Part shown: positions 29,414-38,592 of the stretch, one piece after another | Position numbering within the stretch: the first letter of the stretch is position 1 | Layout of the letters: each line of letters opens with the position of its first letter | DNA from: Azospirillum canadense | GTDB lineage: Bacteria; Pseudomonadota; Alphaproteobacteria; Azospirillales; Azospirillaceae | Assembly (NCBI RefSeq): GCF_025961225.1 | Contig: NZ_JAOQNG010000001.1 | Location: forward strand, 2,886,001 to 2,950,000 | Direction of reading: 5' to 3' | Length of the DNA stretch: 64,000 nucleotides | The notes under the pieces: model-generated | Seen by the model: the letters and a program-made list of their open reading frames with translations, nothing else | What the model was told of the DNA's origin: nothing | Database searches by the model: none | Translations under genes and position numbers: made by a program

Positions 29414-29577
29414 AATGGCACCCGATAAAACACGTAGCCCCCTTAACGTTGTGCGGATAGGGGCCTACGGCCAACATTTTTGGGCGTTTTTGACTGACCG
29501 CCACGCACACGAGGACTCGCAGGTTGCAAAAATGCTATTGTCGTCACCGGACCTGCACAAGTTCGAAAAGCTGATCT
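29385..29577 (+). pseudogene. 5' fragment of an island gene, cut by an IS701 remnant
   Basis: An ORF starting ATG 29385, overlapping the previous gene by 29 bp, runs about 64 residues (NVVRIGAYGQHFWAFLTDRHAHEDSQVAKMLL) before entering antisense transposase sequence at about 29577. The rest is lost. I do not recognise the family. Close overlap suggests it was in an operon with the HTH gene. Confidence 0.6.
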
Positions 29578-30396
29578 ATGGACCAGGCGGAGCGCTGTTT
29601 GTGCGCGAAGCGGGCCAGAGTCCGCCGCGGCGTGCCCCCCGCGCTGACGCGGCCCATCAGCGACGCGGACTCGCACGGCGACGAAAAATGGGCCGTGAGA
29701 GGCCCCTTCGTGCCGGTGCGCCACGTGAGGCGACGCCACGCGGCGGTCTTCAGCATGGCCTGCGCGGTGACCGGCGTCGCGCTGGCGACGGCCCGCTGGC
29801 GCGGCCGACCGGTCGTGGCGACCGGCCAGGTCAGCGACACCGTGGTGGCGTACACCGCTTGCGTGCTCGTCACCCCCACCGCCCAGGACAAGCCGCGCTG
29901 GCTGAGGGCGTGACGGAACGGGGCGCCATGGCCGTCGCCGGCATCGGCAACGACACAGCCAAAACGCACTCCCAGGGCCAGGACCCGATCCGCTTTCTCA
30001 ATCGCCAGCTCCGGCTTGGTCCGCGGTTTCTGCTGGTCCTCCGGCACCTGGGCGCGCCGACAGCGATCGGGTTTGTCCGTCCAGTCCTCAGGCAGGAACA
30101 AGCGCATCGCCAGTGGGACCGGCACCTCGCGGCGGGCCAGGGTCAGGGTGACCAGGACCTGGCAGTTGGCGGTCTTGCCTACGACGCCAGCATACTGCGC
30201 GACGACCCCGACGGAATGCTCGCCTTTTTTCAGCACGGCGGTGTTGTCAATGGCCAGGATCGCATCCGGGCCGCCGACCAGCTGATCCGCCGTTCGCGCC
30301 AGGATCGCTTCCAGCGGAGCGGTGTCCCAGGAGCGGCTAGCGATGAAGTTGTGCAGTTGGTCGTAGTCGCCGGGCGTCAACGCCGCGGCGATCGGT
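29577..30396 (-). pseudogene. IS701-family transposase remnant
   Basis: Minus-strand sequence encodes the middle of an IS701-type DDE transposase: LHNFIASRSWD, GPDAILAIDNTAVLKKG, AMRLFLPEDWTDKPDRCRRA and RFGCVVADAGDG. The N terminus is missing (an upstream stop is met near 30396). A frameshift near 29670 breaks the C-terminal region, whose continuation (VRVRVADGPRQRG) lies in another frame. No terminal inverted repeats or target duplications are evident. Confidence 0.85.
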
Positions 30397-30399
30397 TAG

Positions 30400-30829
30400 G
30401 ACGCGCGACAACGCGATATCGTCAAGGCGATGATCCGCAAGTTCATCGAACGCTACGCCAAACCAAAGACCCGCGACTGGCGGACCACAGAGCGCATTTC
30501 CGAGAAGCATGGCCCGCCGAAATGGGGTACCCGACCGATCGATTCCATCACGCGCAAGGACGTGGTGCAGCTGCTCGACATGATGGTCGAACAGGGTATC
30601 CCGTCCGCGGCCAACCACACGCTGGCCGCCGTGCGCAAAATGTTCAACTGGGCGGCTGAACGCGGTGAGGTGTAAACGAACCCCTGTTTCTATGTCAAGG
30701 CACCTTCGTGGGTGGCCGAGCGTGACCGCGTACTCACGGACGCCGAGATCAAGGCGGTATGGGAGGCGGCGGAGAAGATGGGTTATCCATTCGGCCCCAT
30801 TGTTCAGCTTCTGCTCATAACCGGACAGT
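30400..30829 (+). pseudogene. Tyrosine recombinase remnant A (middle part, in-frame stop)
   Basis: Sequence similar to the core-binding and early catalytic part of P4-type integrases: IRKFIERYAKPKTRDWRTTER, PKWGTRPIDSITRKDVVQLLD, then a TAA at 30673-30675 followed in frame by TNPCF, VAERDRVLTDAEIKAVWEA and IVQLLLITGQ. Both ends are missing. It stops exactly before a fragment of IS5-type transposase. Confidence 0.8.
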
Positions 30830-30832
30830 CTG

Positions 30833-30940
30833 CGCGAACCGTTGATCCCGCTGCCCAAACCCGGCGGTCGGCCGCGCACCACCGACATGCGGCGCATGCT
30901 GGACGGCCTGTTCTACGTCGTGCGCACCGGGGATAGGCGG
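30833..30940 (+). pseudogene. IS5-family transposase N-terminal fragment
   Basis: Plus-strand reading EPLIPLPKPGGRPRTTDMRR and LDGLFYVVRTG matches the start of IS427/IS1031-group transposases. Only about 35 codons survive between integrase remnant A and the Fic gene. Confidence 0.75.
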
Positions 30941-30997
30941 CCGCTCGTTTGATAACCTCTCTCGCCTCAAACGTTGGATGAGAACCTACGGCGTACC

Positions 30998-32332
30998 CTA
31001 CGATTCTTCAAGCACCCGGAGTATGGCGCGTGCTCCAAATACCCGGCTGTGGCGTTTTCCGGTGAGCTCTTCAATAATTCCAGCTTCAGTCAGCTGTTCA
31101 ATTCTTGAATACGCAGTTTCAACGTTCACTTCCAAAAGCCTCGCGAGCAGCTTAGTCGTTACGACTGGATATGACGGCAATATATCAATCACGTTGTTTA
31201 TCGAAGAGCTTTTTTTGAAGCCAAGCCGGTCCTTCCACAAAGCAGTCAGTCTCAAAAATTCGTGCGCAATTTCCTCTTCTCTTTTCCGGGCCGTAATCAT
31301 AGATCCAGCCATGAATTTGACGAGCGGCATCGACGCGTGTTCCCGCTGGGCACGTTGCATGGTCATCATGTATTCAGTCTTGGCTGTCTCAATTGTGCCC
31401 GCCAAGAGAATTGGTTGAACTCCGTATACTGTTAATATTAGAGTAAGAAGAAGACGCCCGACGCGGCTGTTACCCATGGAGAAGACGTGCAGCGCATCAA
31501 AATAGGCGTGAGCAAGTGTGGCACGTGCCAGCGCTGCCCCACTCGCGGGTTCAACCTCCTGCTGCATGAACCTGACCAAATATCCAAGGCCATGCTCGAC
31601 CTGAATGGGAGAAAGTCCTTCGCAGTAGATCGGACTATCGTCTGTCGGATTTTTGCCGAATAGGACAGCTTGATGAAGCTGATGAATCAGCTTCGCCGTC
31701 AGGCCCATACGGCCCTTCTGCTGAACGACGGGAATGAAATGTTCTAAAGCAGCGACGTATTGCCTAACCTTATGGACCGCTCTTGGGCGGCTTGGGGCTT
31801 CAACCTCTTTACCCTTTGCCTCAAGCACCAGTAGGTCCTTCAGCGTGCAGCGGATCCCGTCCATACGTGATGACGAGAGGGCCTCCAGCCGGATGAGCAT
31901 ACGCGAACCGGCAAATAGCTCATGAGGCGGGATGAATGTTGCGTCAGCCCCGGAGAAGCAGGGCTTAATCGACCTATTGAGTTCATCAATTTTGGCGAAG
32001 GGAAATTCTTTCAGAAGACCATCGGGGGCCGCTGCATTGGGTGCGCTGGTTTCATTTAACAGTTTGGATCGCCCCCTCCACCGGCTTGCATATACCCGTA
32101 TTTCCGGTCCATTAAAAAAAGTACCGTTTTTTTTATGAACCCCAGCACGTGCAAGCTCCCTAGAAATTTCCTCCCATTCGAGTCCCAAGGCTCGTGCCGA
32201 AGTGATATCCTCCTGAAAAATCCTGAGAACGTCAGAATTCGCCACTCCTTTAGGCCAAGAATAATTTCTTGCTTCATGAGCGGCAGCCCCAAGCGCTTTT
32301 CTGAACGTTTCGGCTATGCGTTGGATGTTCAT
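30998..32332 (-). CDS. Fic/DOC-family protein with N-terminal HTH-like domain
   Basis: A 444-residue protein in three parts. Residues 25-90 are a helix-turn-helix-like region (DITSARALGLEWEEISRELARAG, VYASRW). Residues 135-340 are a Fic domain with a class II-type inhibitory motif (SSSRMDG, 153-159) and active-site motif H282-VFSMGNSRVGR-293. The C-terminal 70 residues resemble a winged helix. Fic proteins normally transfer AMP or other nucleotide phosphates. Compared with the canonical HPFxDGNGRxGR, the metal-binding acidic residue is Met286 and one glycine is Ser289, so activity may be altered or lost. ATG 32332 is chosen for its GGGAAG site; TTG or ATG codons upstream are alternatives. Confidence 0.82.
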   Translation of the reverse strand: MNIQRIAETFRKALGAAAHEARNYSWPKGVANSDVLRIFQEDITSARALGLEWEEISRELARAGVHKKNGTFFNGPEIRVYASRWRGRSKLLNETSAPNAAAPDGLLKEFPFAKIDELNRSIKPCFSGADATFIPPHELFAGSRMLIRLEALSSSRMDGIRCTLKDLLVLEAKGKEVEAPSRPRAVHKVRQYVAALEHFIPVVQQKGRMGLTAKLIHQLHQAVLFGKNPTDDSPIYCEGLSPIQVEHGLGYLVRFMQQEVEPASGAALARATLAHAYFDALHVFSMGNSRVGRLLLTLILTVYGVQPILLAGTIETAKTEYMMTMQRAQREHASMPLVKFMAGSMITARKREEEIAHEFLRLTALWKDRLGFKKSSSINNVIDILPSYPVVTTKLLARLLEVNVETAYSRIEQLTEAGIIEELTGKRHSRVFGARAILRVLEES

Positions 32333-32519
32333 CGCTTCCCTGTTTGATGAAATAACGCCCGCGATCACGACGCCCCACTTACATGTAGGCATGCCGATCT
32401 CAGTGCGCTCGCATTTTGGAGACGAGAGTCGATAGCGTCCTCAAAGCATCCAAAACCAAGCCCGTTTCAGAAGTTACCCAGGGCAGCACGGCTACATAGT
32501 TTGCGCACTCTCCGCGCAC

Positions 32520-32550
32520 AAAAAAAGAGCGGTGGCCGCAGCCACCGCTC
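32520..32550 (-). terminator. Intrinsic terminator of the porin gene
   Basis: A perfect 10-bp GC-rich stem (32527-32536 and 32541-32550) with a CGCA loop. On the minus strand it is followed by a run of seven Ts (complement of the A run at 32520-32526). It lies 28 bp beyond the porin stop codon. Confidence 0.9.
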
Positions 32551-32577
32551 CCTTTTTCTGTCGCGAACGACCTTGGC

Positions 32578-33798
32578 TTAGAACGCCAGGACCGAGCGGA
32601 CGAGGACGACGTGACCCGTGTCGTCCGGCGTACCGGAAACCGCGGTGGTCGGCTTGTCGCTCTTGGAGTCGAAGTAGTCGTACTGAGCCTGCAGGGTCAG
32701 GCCCGGGGCGACGGTGTAGCCGACGCCGACTTCGTAGACGTTCAGGTGACGGCTGCCCGCCAGGGCGACCGAGCCGGCGTCGGCGCCGAACTTGTAGTTG
32801 AAGCCGACGACGAGCGGGCCGGTGGTGTACTGAACGCCAGCGGTATAGTTGCGGGTGTCTTCGGTGAAGTTGCCCGCGATCTTGTTCTGGCCCGACTTGC
32901 CGTAGTCGGTGTAGCTGCCGCCGACGGAGAAGCCGGCGTAGCCGACCTGCGCGCCAACCTGCCAGGCGTTCAGGTCCTCGTAACGGTCGCCAGCGACGCC
33001 ACGGCCCAGGGCATCACCCCAGAAGTAGCCGGCGCTGCCCTTGACGGTGAAACCGGCGAAGGTGTTGCTGTAGTTCGCGCCGACTTCGATCATGTCCTGG
33101 AAGTTGGACGTGAAGCCCCCGGTCGCCGCGGTGGCGATCTTCAGGCGATCGACGTCCTGGTTGAACGAGTCGTTGCGCGGGGTGTAGCTGGCGCCGAGCT
33201 GCAGGCCGGCGAAGCGCGGCGAGAAGTAGACGATCTTCGTCGCGTTGTTCTCGAGGGCCAGCGACGGCCACACGATCGAGTTGCCGGTCACGCCCGGAGC
33301 AACGCCGCCGTTGACGTCGGCGCCCTGGTACGGGCCCGTCAGGCCACCGATCTGCGCACCGGCGGTGCCCGGCGCGCCACCGATCCAGTTGACGACGCGG
33401 TCAACGAGGGCCAGCGGCAGGTAGTCGGTCGGCGTCGAGATGTAGGTCTCGTCGTTGAAGGAGTTGGTCACACCGAGGCGGACCTGACCGAACGCGCCCT
33501 GCGCGAAGATGTAAGCGCGGTCAGCGGTCATGCCCGTGTTGGCGCCGGCGGCGCGGATACGGACGCGGCCACCGTACTCGAGGCCGTTGTCAGCCTTGGC
33601 GGTCGGGATGATGTTGACGCGGAAGCGGTTCTGGAACTCCGTGGAGCGCAGGCCCGAATCCTTGTCCTGGCTCACGTAGCCAGCCTCGAAGTAGGCGTCG
33701 CCGCCGACCTTGACCTCGAACTTGGCCTGGGCGTTGGCCGCGCCGGCACCCATCGCCAGAGCAACGGCGGCGCAGCCCGCCAGCAGATACCGATTCAT
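32578..33798 (-). CDS. Gram-negative outer-membrane porin
   Basis: A 406-residue precursor with a 23-residue signal peptide (MNRYLLAGCAAVALAMGAGAANA) and many amphipathic beta strands of the general trimeric porin type: FEVKVGGDAYFEAGYV, NRFRVNIIPTAKADNGLEYGGRVRIR, AYIFAQGAFGQVRLG, and a terminal VLVRSVLAF ending in Phe as needed for BAM recognition. It should let small hydrophilic solutes cross the outer membrane. Its codon use is GC-rich and host-like, unlike the nearby Fic and integrase genes, and it ends in its own terminator. It is flanked by IS debris. Confidence 0.92.
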   Translation of the reverse strand: MNRYLLAGCAAVALAMGAGAANAQAKFEVKVGGDAYFEAGYVSQDKDSGLRSTEFQNRFRVNIIPTAKADNGLEYGGRVRIRAAGANTGMTADRAYIFAQGAFGQVRLGVTNSFNDETYISTPTDYLPLALVDRVVNWIGGAPGTAGAQIGGLTGPYQGADVNGGVAPGVTGNSIVWPSLALENNATKIVYFSPRFAGLQLGASYTPRNDSFNQDVDRLKIATAATGGFTSNFQDMIEVGANYSNTFAGFTVKGSAGYFWGDALGRGVAGDRYEDLNAWQVGAQVGYAGFSVGGSYTDYGKSGQNKIAGNFTEDTRNYTAGVQYTTGPLVVGFNYKFGADAGSVALAGSRHLNVYEVGVGYTVAPGLTLQAQYDYFDSKSDKPTTAVSGTPDDTGHVVLVRSVLAF

Positions 33799-34023
33799 GA
33801 TTGTTGCCTCCATCCTGGCAGCTTTAGTGGCCGATTTGGCCTGTGACGGGCCAATAGCTACATGCATGAATGAGGATCGGCAATTGGGTTGGTGCCCCTG
33901 GGCAACAAAACAGTGGGGGGTGTGGCACTGGAAGCACATTCCATTGTGGGGACCCTAGCTTCCATGCGGCGCGCCCCGTTCCGTCTTCGCGCCATGGTGT
34001 CCTTTTCGCGCGGTCCCGGTCTA

Positions 34024-34290
34024 GGCCGTGTCGGCAAAGTTCAGAGCCATTGAAGGATCGCTGCGATGGTGATCATGGCAAGATAGTTGACGGCGCGCTT
34101 CTCATATCGTGTGGCGATTCGGCGGAACTGTTTCAATCGATTGATCAGACGCTCGACGCGATTGCGTTCCCGATAGGCGTCGCGGTCGAACTCCGGGTCA
34201 GGCCGCTCGTTGCTCCTGGTCGGGATCACCGGCGGAACGCCGCGTCGCCGCAGAGCGGAGCGGATGACGCCGCTGCTGTAACGCTTCTCC
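34024..34290 (-). pseudogene. IS5-family (IS427-type) transposase C-terminal remnant
   Basis: Minus-strand reading contains FDRDAYRERNRVERLINRLKQFRRIATRYEKRAVNYLAM, split here as DAYRERNRVERLINRLKQF and RIATRYEKRAVNY, the standard C terminus of IS427-group transposases, ending with TGA at 34041. GGCCGTGTCGGCAAAGTT at 34024-34041 is a plausible terminal inverted repeat. The 5' half is missing. Confidence 0.8.
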
Positions 34291-34359
34291 GCGGTGCGCA
34301 AGGTGGCGGTGGTTACGCGCCCGCTGCGTGGCGAGCCGCCATGAAGGAACGCGAACGCG

Positions 34360-35156
34360 AGCCCGGAGGGCCAGCGCAAGCTATGAGCGCGATGAGGAGA
34401 TCGCCCGTCTGACGGCCAAGGTCGGCGCGATCACCATGACCAACGAGCTGCTGGAGGAGAAGATCGCCGCACCGGAGGGCAAGCGCCCTTTGGCCCGGCG
34501 GAGGTCGAGACGATGAGCCGGACCACCTCGCCCTCCACCGGCCGCCCCTACGGTCTGCCCCGGGTTGCCCGCACGTGGCGGGTCTCCCGCGCCACGGTCT
34601 ACCGCCACCGGACGGACGCCCCAACACCGGGGCCCCGCCGCCCGGGTCCACTTGGACCGTGCTCGGATGCCGAGTTGGTCGAACACATCCGCCAGCAGAT
34701 CCTCGCCGCGCGCTTTCACGGCGAGGGCTATCGCAAGATCTGGGCGTGGCTCCGCTTCGCTGGAATCCGCACCTCGCCCCGCCACGTGCGGCGGCTGATG
34801 GGGGCGCACGACGGCACCGTCATCACCGAGACGGTGAACGTGATGTGGGGAGCCGACATAACAGAGACGATCACGGTGTGCGAGGGCGTGGCGCGTCTTC
34901 ATCGCCGTCGATTACGCCAACTCCGAGGCGGTGGGCGTCCACGCTTCGAAGAGCGGCAACCGCTTCGACGTCTTGGAGCCAGTCCGCCAGGGCATGCTGC
35001 GCCATTGCGGCGCCATCGGTCCGGGTGCGGCGGCCGGGCTGAAGCTGCGCCACGATCACGGGGCCAATGACATGTCCGGCGACTTCCAGGCCGAGATCCG
35101 TTGTCTGGGCATCACCAGCTCGCCCTCCTTCGTGCGCGAGCCGGAGGGCAACTCGT
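34360..35156 (+). pseudogene. IS3-family element remnant (orfA end and frameshifted orfB)
   Basis: Residual orfA (EIARLTAKVGAITMTNELLEEKI) is followed at 34513 by orfB: GLPRVARTWRVSRATVYRHR, FHGEGYRKIWAWLRFAGI and the start of the integrase core (VITETVNVMWGADITETI). A frameshift near 34890 moves the rest (FIAVDYANSEAVGVHASKS, GLKLRHDHGANDMSGDFQAE) to another frame. The sequence breaks off at REPEGN, before the last catalytic glutamate region. Confidence 0.85.
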
Positions 35157-35628
35157 ACAAATGCTGTTGATCACGGGACAGCGCCGGGAAGAGGTAGCGA
35201 GGATGCGATGGGGCGATATCATAGACAGCGTTTGGACCTTGCCGCGCGAGGATACAAAAGCTGACCGCGCACATGAGGTGCCGTTGTGGAGGCTCGCGCT
35301 TGAAATCCTGAACCAAATGCCGCGCTTCAGTGGCCCATACGTGTTCACGACCACGGATGGAGTTAAGGCGGTAAGCGGCTATAGCAAGGCAAAGGCCCGG
35401 CTGGACATGCAGTCTGGTGTGACCGGGTGGCGGCTGCACGACCTTAGGCGCACTTGCGGCACGGGACTTGCCCGCCTTGGGGTGCCCATGGCCATCATAC
35501 CGCGGGTCTTAAACCACGCTGAGGGGGGGGTACCAAAATTTACGCCCGACACAGTTATATAACGGAGAAGAAGCAAGCCATTGAACAGTGGGGCAGGAAG
35601 TTCTGTCAAATCACTGAGAGTGAAAAGC
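35154..35628 (+). pseudogene. Tyrosine recombinase remnant B (catalytic half, frameshifted)
   Basis: Starts abruptly at VQMLLITGQRREEVARMRWGD and continues through the HDLRRTCGTGLA box and LNHAEGG. A run of eight Gs at about 35523-35530 shifts the frame, so the current ORF ends at 35562. Removing one G restores the family ending KIYARHSYITEKKQAIEQW, with the catalytic tyrosine region. The N-terminal half is absent. Its nine-residue overlap with remnant A is encoded by different codons, so A and B come from different genes. Confidence 0.82.
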
Positions 35629-36249
35629 ATGAATGAAGAACGATGGACAGAGGCTTTGCTTGAAGAAATCAAAGAGAAGATCCGAGACACCAATGTCAGA
35701 AGCAAACTCCACTTCGGTAGTGAATTCAATTCACTCATCCATAATATGCAATTCGTGTACGATACGGAGCCTCTGCCAAGCTGCTACAATGAAATAAAAA
35801 AGGCCGAGAAGCTGGTCGCTCTTGCGATAGATATCCTTAAAGGGAATGACGTCTATATCTCGGTAAGCAGATATGGATTTGACACGCTCGACGAGGACAC
35901 GGGAGAATACGTTTCTGGAATGTCGAAGCTGGCTGATGTACAAACCTGCCTAAAAGCAGCGATCGACGACCTCGGTCCAGGACGACCTAAAAACAGAAAG
36001 CTCCACGACCTTGTGTCTATGTCCGCCGCGTTCTGGGAAGAACACGTTGGAGAGCCGTTTACAGTGCACTTTGAAAAGATCGGTGGCGCTCTCGAGCCAA
36101 TCTCGAGCGCGGCAATCTTTACTATAACGATAATTGAGCGCATTGATAGGCCATTTGATAGCCGTTCAAGAAGGGAAATACCCAGAAAAAGCATTCGAAA
36201 TGCAATGGAAGCCTACATTGAGAAAAAATTCCGCAAAGCACCTCAGTAG
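35629..36249 (+). CDS. Hypothetical protein (206 aa) next to integrase remnant B
   Basis: A 206-residue soluble protein with no recognised domain: mixed helical sequence with many Lys, Glu and Ile residues (LLEEIKEKIRDTNVRSKLHFG, KKAEKLVALAIDILKGNDVYI, FWEEHVGEPFTVHFEKIGG). Its ATG lies within the last codons of the restored integrase B frame, so it was probably co-translated with that integrase. Base composition is lower in GC than the host's, indicating foreign origin. An upstream in-frame ATG at 35581 is an alternative start. Confidence 0.65.
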   Translation: MNEERWTEALLEEIKEKIRDTNVRSKLHFGSEFNSLIHNMQFVYDTEPLPSCYNEIKKAEKLVALAIDILKGNDVYISVSRYGFDTLDEDTGEYVSGMSKLADVQTCLKAAIDDLGPGRPKNRKLHDLVSMSAAFWEEHVGEPFTVHFEKIGGALEPISSAAIFTITIIERIDRPFDSRSRREIPRKSIRNAMEAYIEKKFRKAPQ

Positions 36250-36969
36250 GTTGCAAATTGCCATTTAAAAGCAATTCTCTAAGCCAACTTCCTCCTAGGC
36301 TTCCCAAGGATTTGGCTAACCGAAACGGGCTTCAATAAGCGTCCTAATACCGCCAAGCCTTGGCGCTGACTCGGCGTCAGGATTTCCCACAGAAAGCGGT
36401 CCGTGATTCGACTCCGCATTGCCAAGACGCTGTATTAAGCCAGCCTGTCGCGCATCGCGCGCCAGCTGAAGCTGTCGAAGAAGACCTGGCCCCGCCTTCC
36501 ACAAGCCAACGCCAAAGCACAGGCCACCTGCCAAAAAAGGGCTGCGCGGCACGCTGAACGCGTCGGCCGCAGGGCATCCTGAGTACTGCCTCCAGCGGTG
36601 GTCTACGATAAAGCCCGCGTCGGCTAGAAAGGGCGAACGGCGCGCTGCTGGTGGGTGCGCGGCGAGTCTCCGACTGGGCTGTGCGACGAGCGCTTTACCT
36701 CGGTTTACCTCGACGCCGCCGTTTGTTCAGCCCCGGGGCCGACTTCGCGGGTGATGCCAACTATGCCCCTGCTCCTGGACGGCTTCGCCAGAAGCCTGGA
36801 GCCGAACGTACAGGCCGTGCTGGTGCTCGACCAGGCCGGTCGGCAGGGATCAGGGGCGCTGAGCGTGCCCGACAAAGTCACTCTGGTATCACGGTAACCC
36901 TACCGCCCCGAACTGAACCCGGTGAAGCAGGTCGGGTTGTATTTACACGAGCGCTTTCTATCCCACTAG

Positions 36970-38274
36970 CAGGATGCGGAAAAACGGGCCGATGCAGCGC
37001 CTTCGCCTCTGCTGAGGCTTGAAGATGGCGTTTTGAACGCCCGTTTTGGTCGGGATGGAGCGTTTTTCCTCGCTCCGAGGCTCCCGGAGCCGCCGTTCAG
37101 GCGGACTCCGGGCACGATTACGCTGCAGCCAGCAGCTTGGGCAGGCGGATCAGGTTGTAGGCGGCAGCGGTCAGGGTGAACATCCAGCCGACGCGAGCCG
37201 TGCCTCGGTGACGGGTCTTGCGCAGCCCGGCCGCTTTGATCCAACCGAACACCTCTTCGATCCGCTTGCGGATCCGAAGGCTGACGGCGTAGCCGGGGTG
37301 ACGGGTGGTCCGGCCGTCGATCGCCGAGCGGCGGTTGCTGGTGTTCTGCGCGACATGCGGGGCGGCGCCCAACTCGCGCAGGTTCGCCACGAAATCCTTG
37401 GTGTCATAGGCCTTGTCGGCGGCCACCGTGATGCGGTGGCGCCCGGGAATGGCCTCGACCATGGAGACCGCCGCCTCGCGTTCGGCCAAGCCGGTGGCCG
37501 CGGTGAGCCGGACATCGACCACCAGGGCGTGGCGGTTCTCCATCAGCGCGTGGCCCATGAAGGCCAGTTTCGCCGGCTGCCCGTGGCCCTTGCGGTACAG
37601 CCGCGCCTCGGGATCGCTGGTCGAGGCGTGCGTTTCGTTGGACCGCTTCTCGCCATGGAAGTCGCGTTCACCGTTGCGCCCCGGGCCCGGCGGCTCGCCG
37701 CTGCCGTCCTTGGGCCGGAAGCTCTTCACCGAGGCCCACGCTTCGATCAACGTGCCGTCCACCGAGAAGTGCTCGTCCGACAACAACGCCTTGACCTTCG
37801 GCTGGCCCAGCACGGTGGCCAGGAACTTGGCCGCCACATCGCCGGCCAGCAGACGCTCACGGTTCTTGGTGAAGACCGTCACGTCCCACACCGGGGCATC
37901 CATCGACAGGCCGACGAACCAGCGGAACAGCAGATTGTAGTCCAACTGCTCCATCAACTGGCGTTCCGAACGCACCGAGTAGAAGGCCTGGAGCAGCAGC
38001 GCACGCAGCAGCTTCTCCGGCGGGATCGAAGGCCGTCCGATCTTCGAGTACAGACCCTCGAAGGCTGGCGACATCACCTCCAGCGCTTCATCCACGATGG
38101 CCCGGATCGCTCGCAGCGGGTGGGTGGCCGGAACCCGCGCCTCGCAACTTACGTAGCTGAACAGACCCTCGCTGCGTTCGTCCGAACCCCGCATCGTCCC
38201 CTCGCCGGCCGCTTTCTCCACGACCGGAGGGAATCACGACCGCCCGGCCGGGCAAAGCCTTTTTCCGCGTCCTG
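36970..38274 (-). mobile_element. Complete IS5-family insertion sequence (1,305 bp)
   Basis: The ends CAGGATGCGGAAAAA (36970) and its near-perfect inverted copy CAGGACGCGGAAAAA (ending 38274) match at 14 of 15 positions. Both sides carry CTAG (36966-36969 and 38275-38278), a YTAR-type target duplication as made by the IS5 group. It encodes one intact transposase and interrupts an IS630 remnant. It is probably still capable of transposition. Confidence 0.9.
37118..38221 (-). CDS. IS5-family DDE transposase
   Basis: A 367-residue transposase with DUF772-type N-terminal region (SKIGRPSIPPEKLLRALLLQ, SERQLMEQLDYNLLFRWFVGL). The DDE residues lie in SVDGTLIEAWASVKSFR, VAADKAYDTKDF and the glutamate of KRIEEVFGWIK. 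The frame is uninterrupted. It fills the insertion sequence between its inverted repeats. Confidence 0.92.
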   Translation of the reverse strand: MEKAAGEGTMRGSDERSEGLFSYVSCEARVPATHPLRAIRAIVDEALEVMSPAFEGLYSKIGRPSIPPEKLLRALLLQAFYSVRSERQLMEQLDYNLLFRWFVGLSMDAPVWDVTVFTKNRERLLAGDVAAKFLATVLGQPKVKALLSDEHFSVDGTLIEAWASVKSFRPKDGSGEPPGPGRNGERDFHGEKRSNETHASTSDPEARLYRKGHGQPAKLAFMGHALMENRHALVVDVRLTAATGLAEREAAVSMVEAIPGRHRITVAADKAYDTKDFVANLRELGAAPHVAQNTSNRRSAIDGRTTRHPGYAVSLRIRKRIEEVFGWIKAAGLRKTRHRGTARVGWMFTLTAAAYNLIRLPKLLAAA

Positions 38275-38592
38275 CTAGTTCCTCGACGACCACGACGAGG
38301 ACGTTGCCCAAGCCTGCGGCGACGTCGGGAGTGCCTTTAACGCCGCACCCGAGCGGTTGCAATGCCAGACCAGCTACCCGTGGCTGCTATCTGTAAGCTG
38401 CTTAGGCGCGGCGGTATTTGACCCGCGGAGAGGACACGAACAACCTCTCCCATGCTGCCCGTCCGTGCAAGGAAAACCGATCCCGCAAAAGGGTGCGAAA
38501 AACCCCGGAATTAACGGTTTGGACATTCCTTTTTAGACGCTTCGTAACCGGGTAGAGTATCTCTAGGTCTAACGGCATTAACGATTGGCGAA

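Larger units (their letters stand above)
36317..38400 (+). pseudogene. IS630-family transposase remnant, interrupted by an IS5-type element
   Basis: Degenerate plus-strand sequence with several stops and frameshifts still reads IARQLKLSKK, LCDERFTSVYLDAAV, VMPTMPLLLDGFARSLEPNVQAVLVLDQAG, split as TMPLLLDGFARSLEPN and VQAVLVLDQAG, and LYLHERFLSH. It then resumes beyond the inserted element at 38279 with LDDHDEDVAQACGD. These are the DDE-domain and C-terminal segments of IS630 transposases. The insertion divides the gene near HERFLSH. Confidence 0.8.

Noticed and set aside
29578..30285. Plus-strand ORFs across the IS701 remnant
   Set aside because: They are antisense to recognisable transposase sequence.
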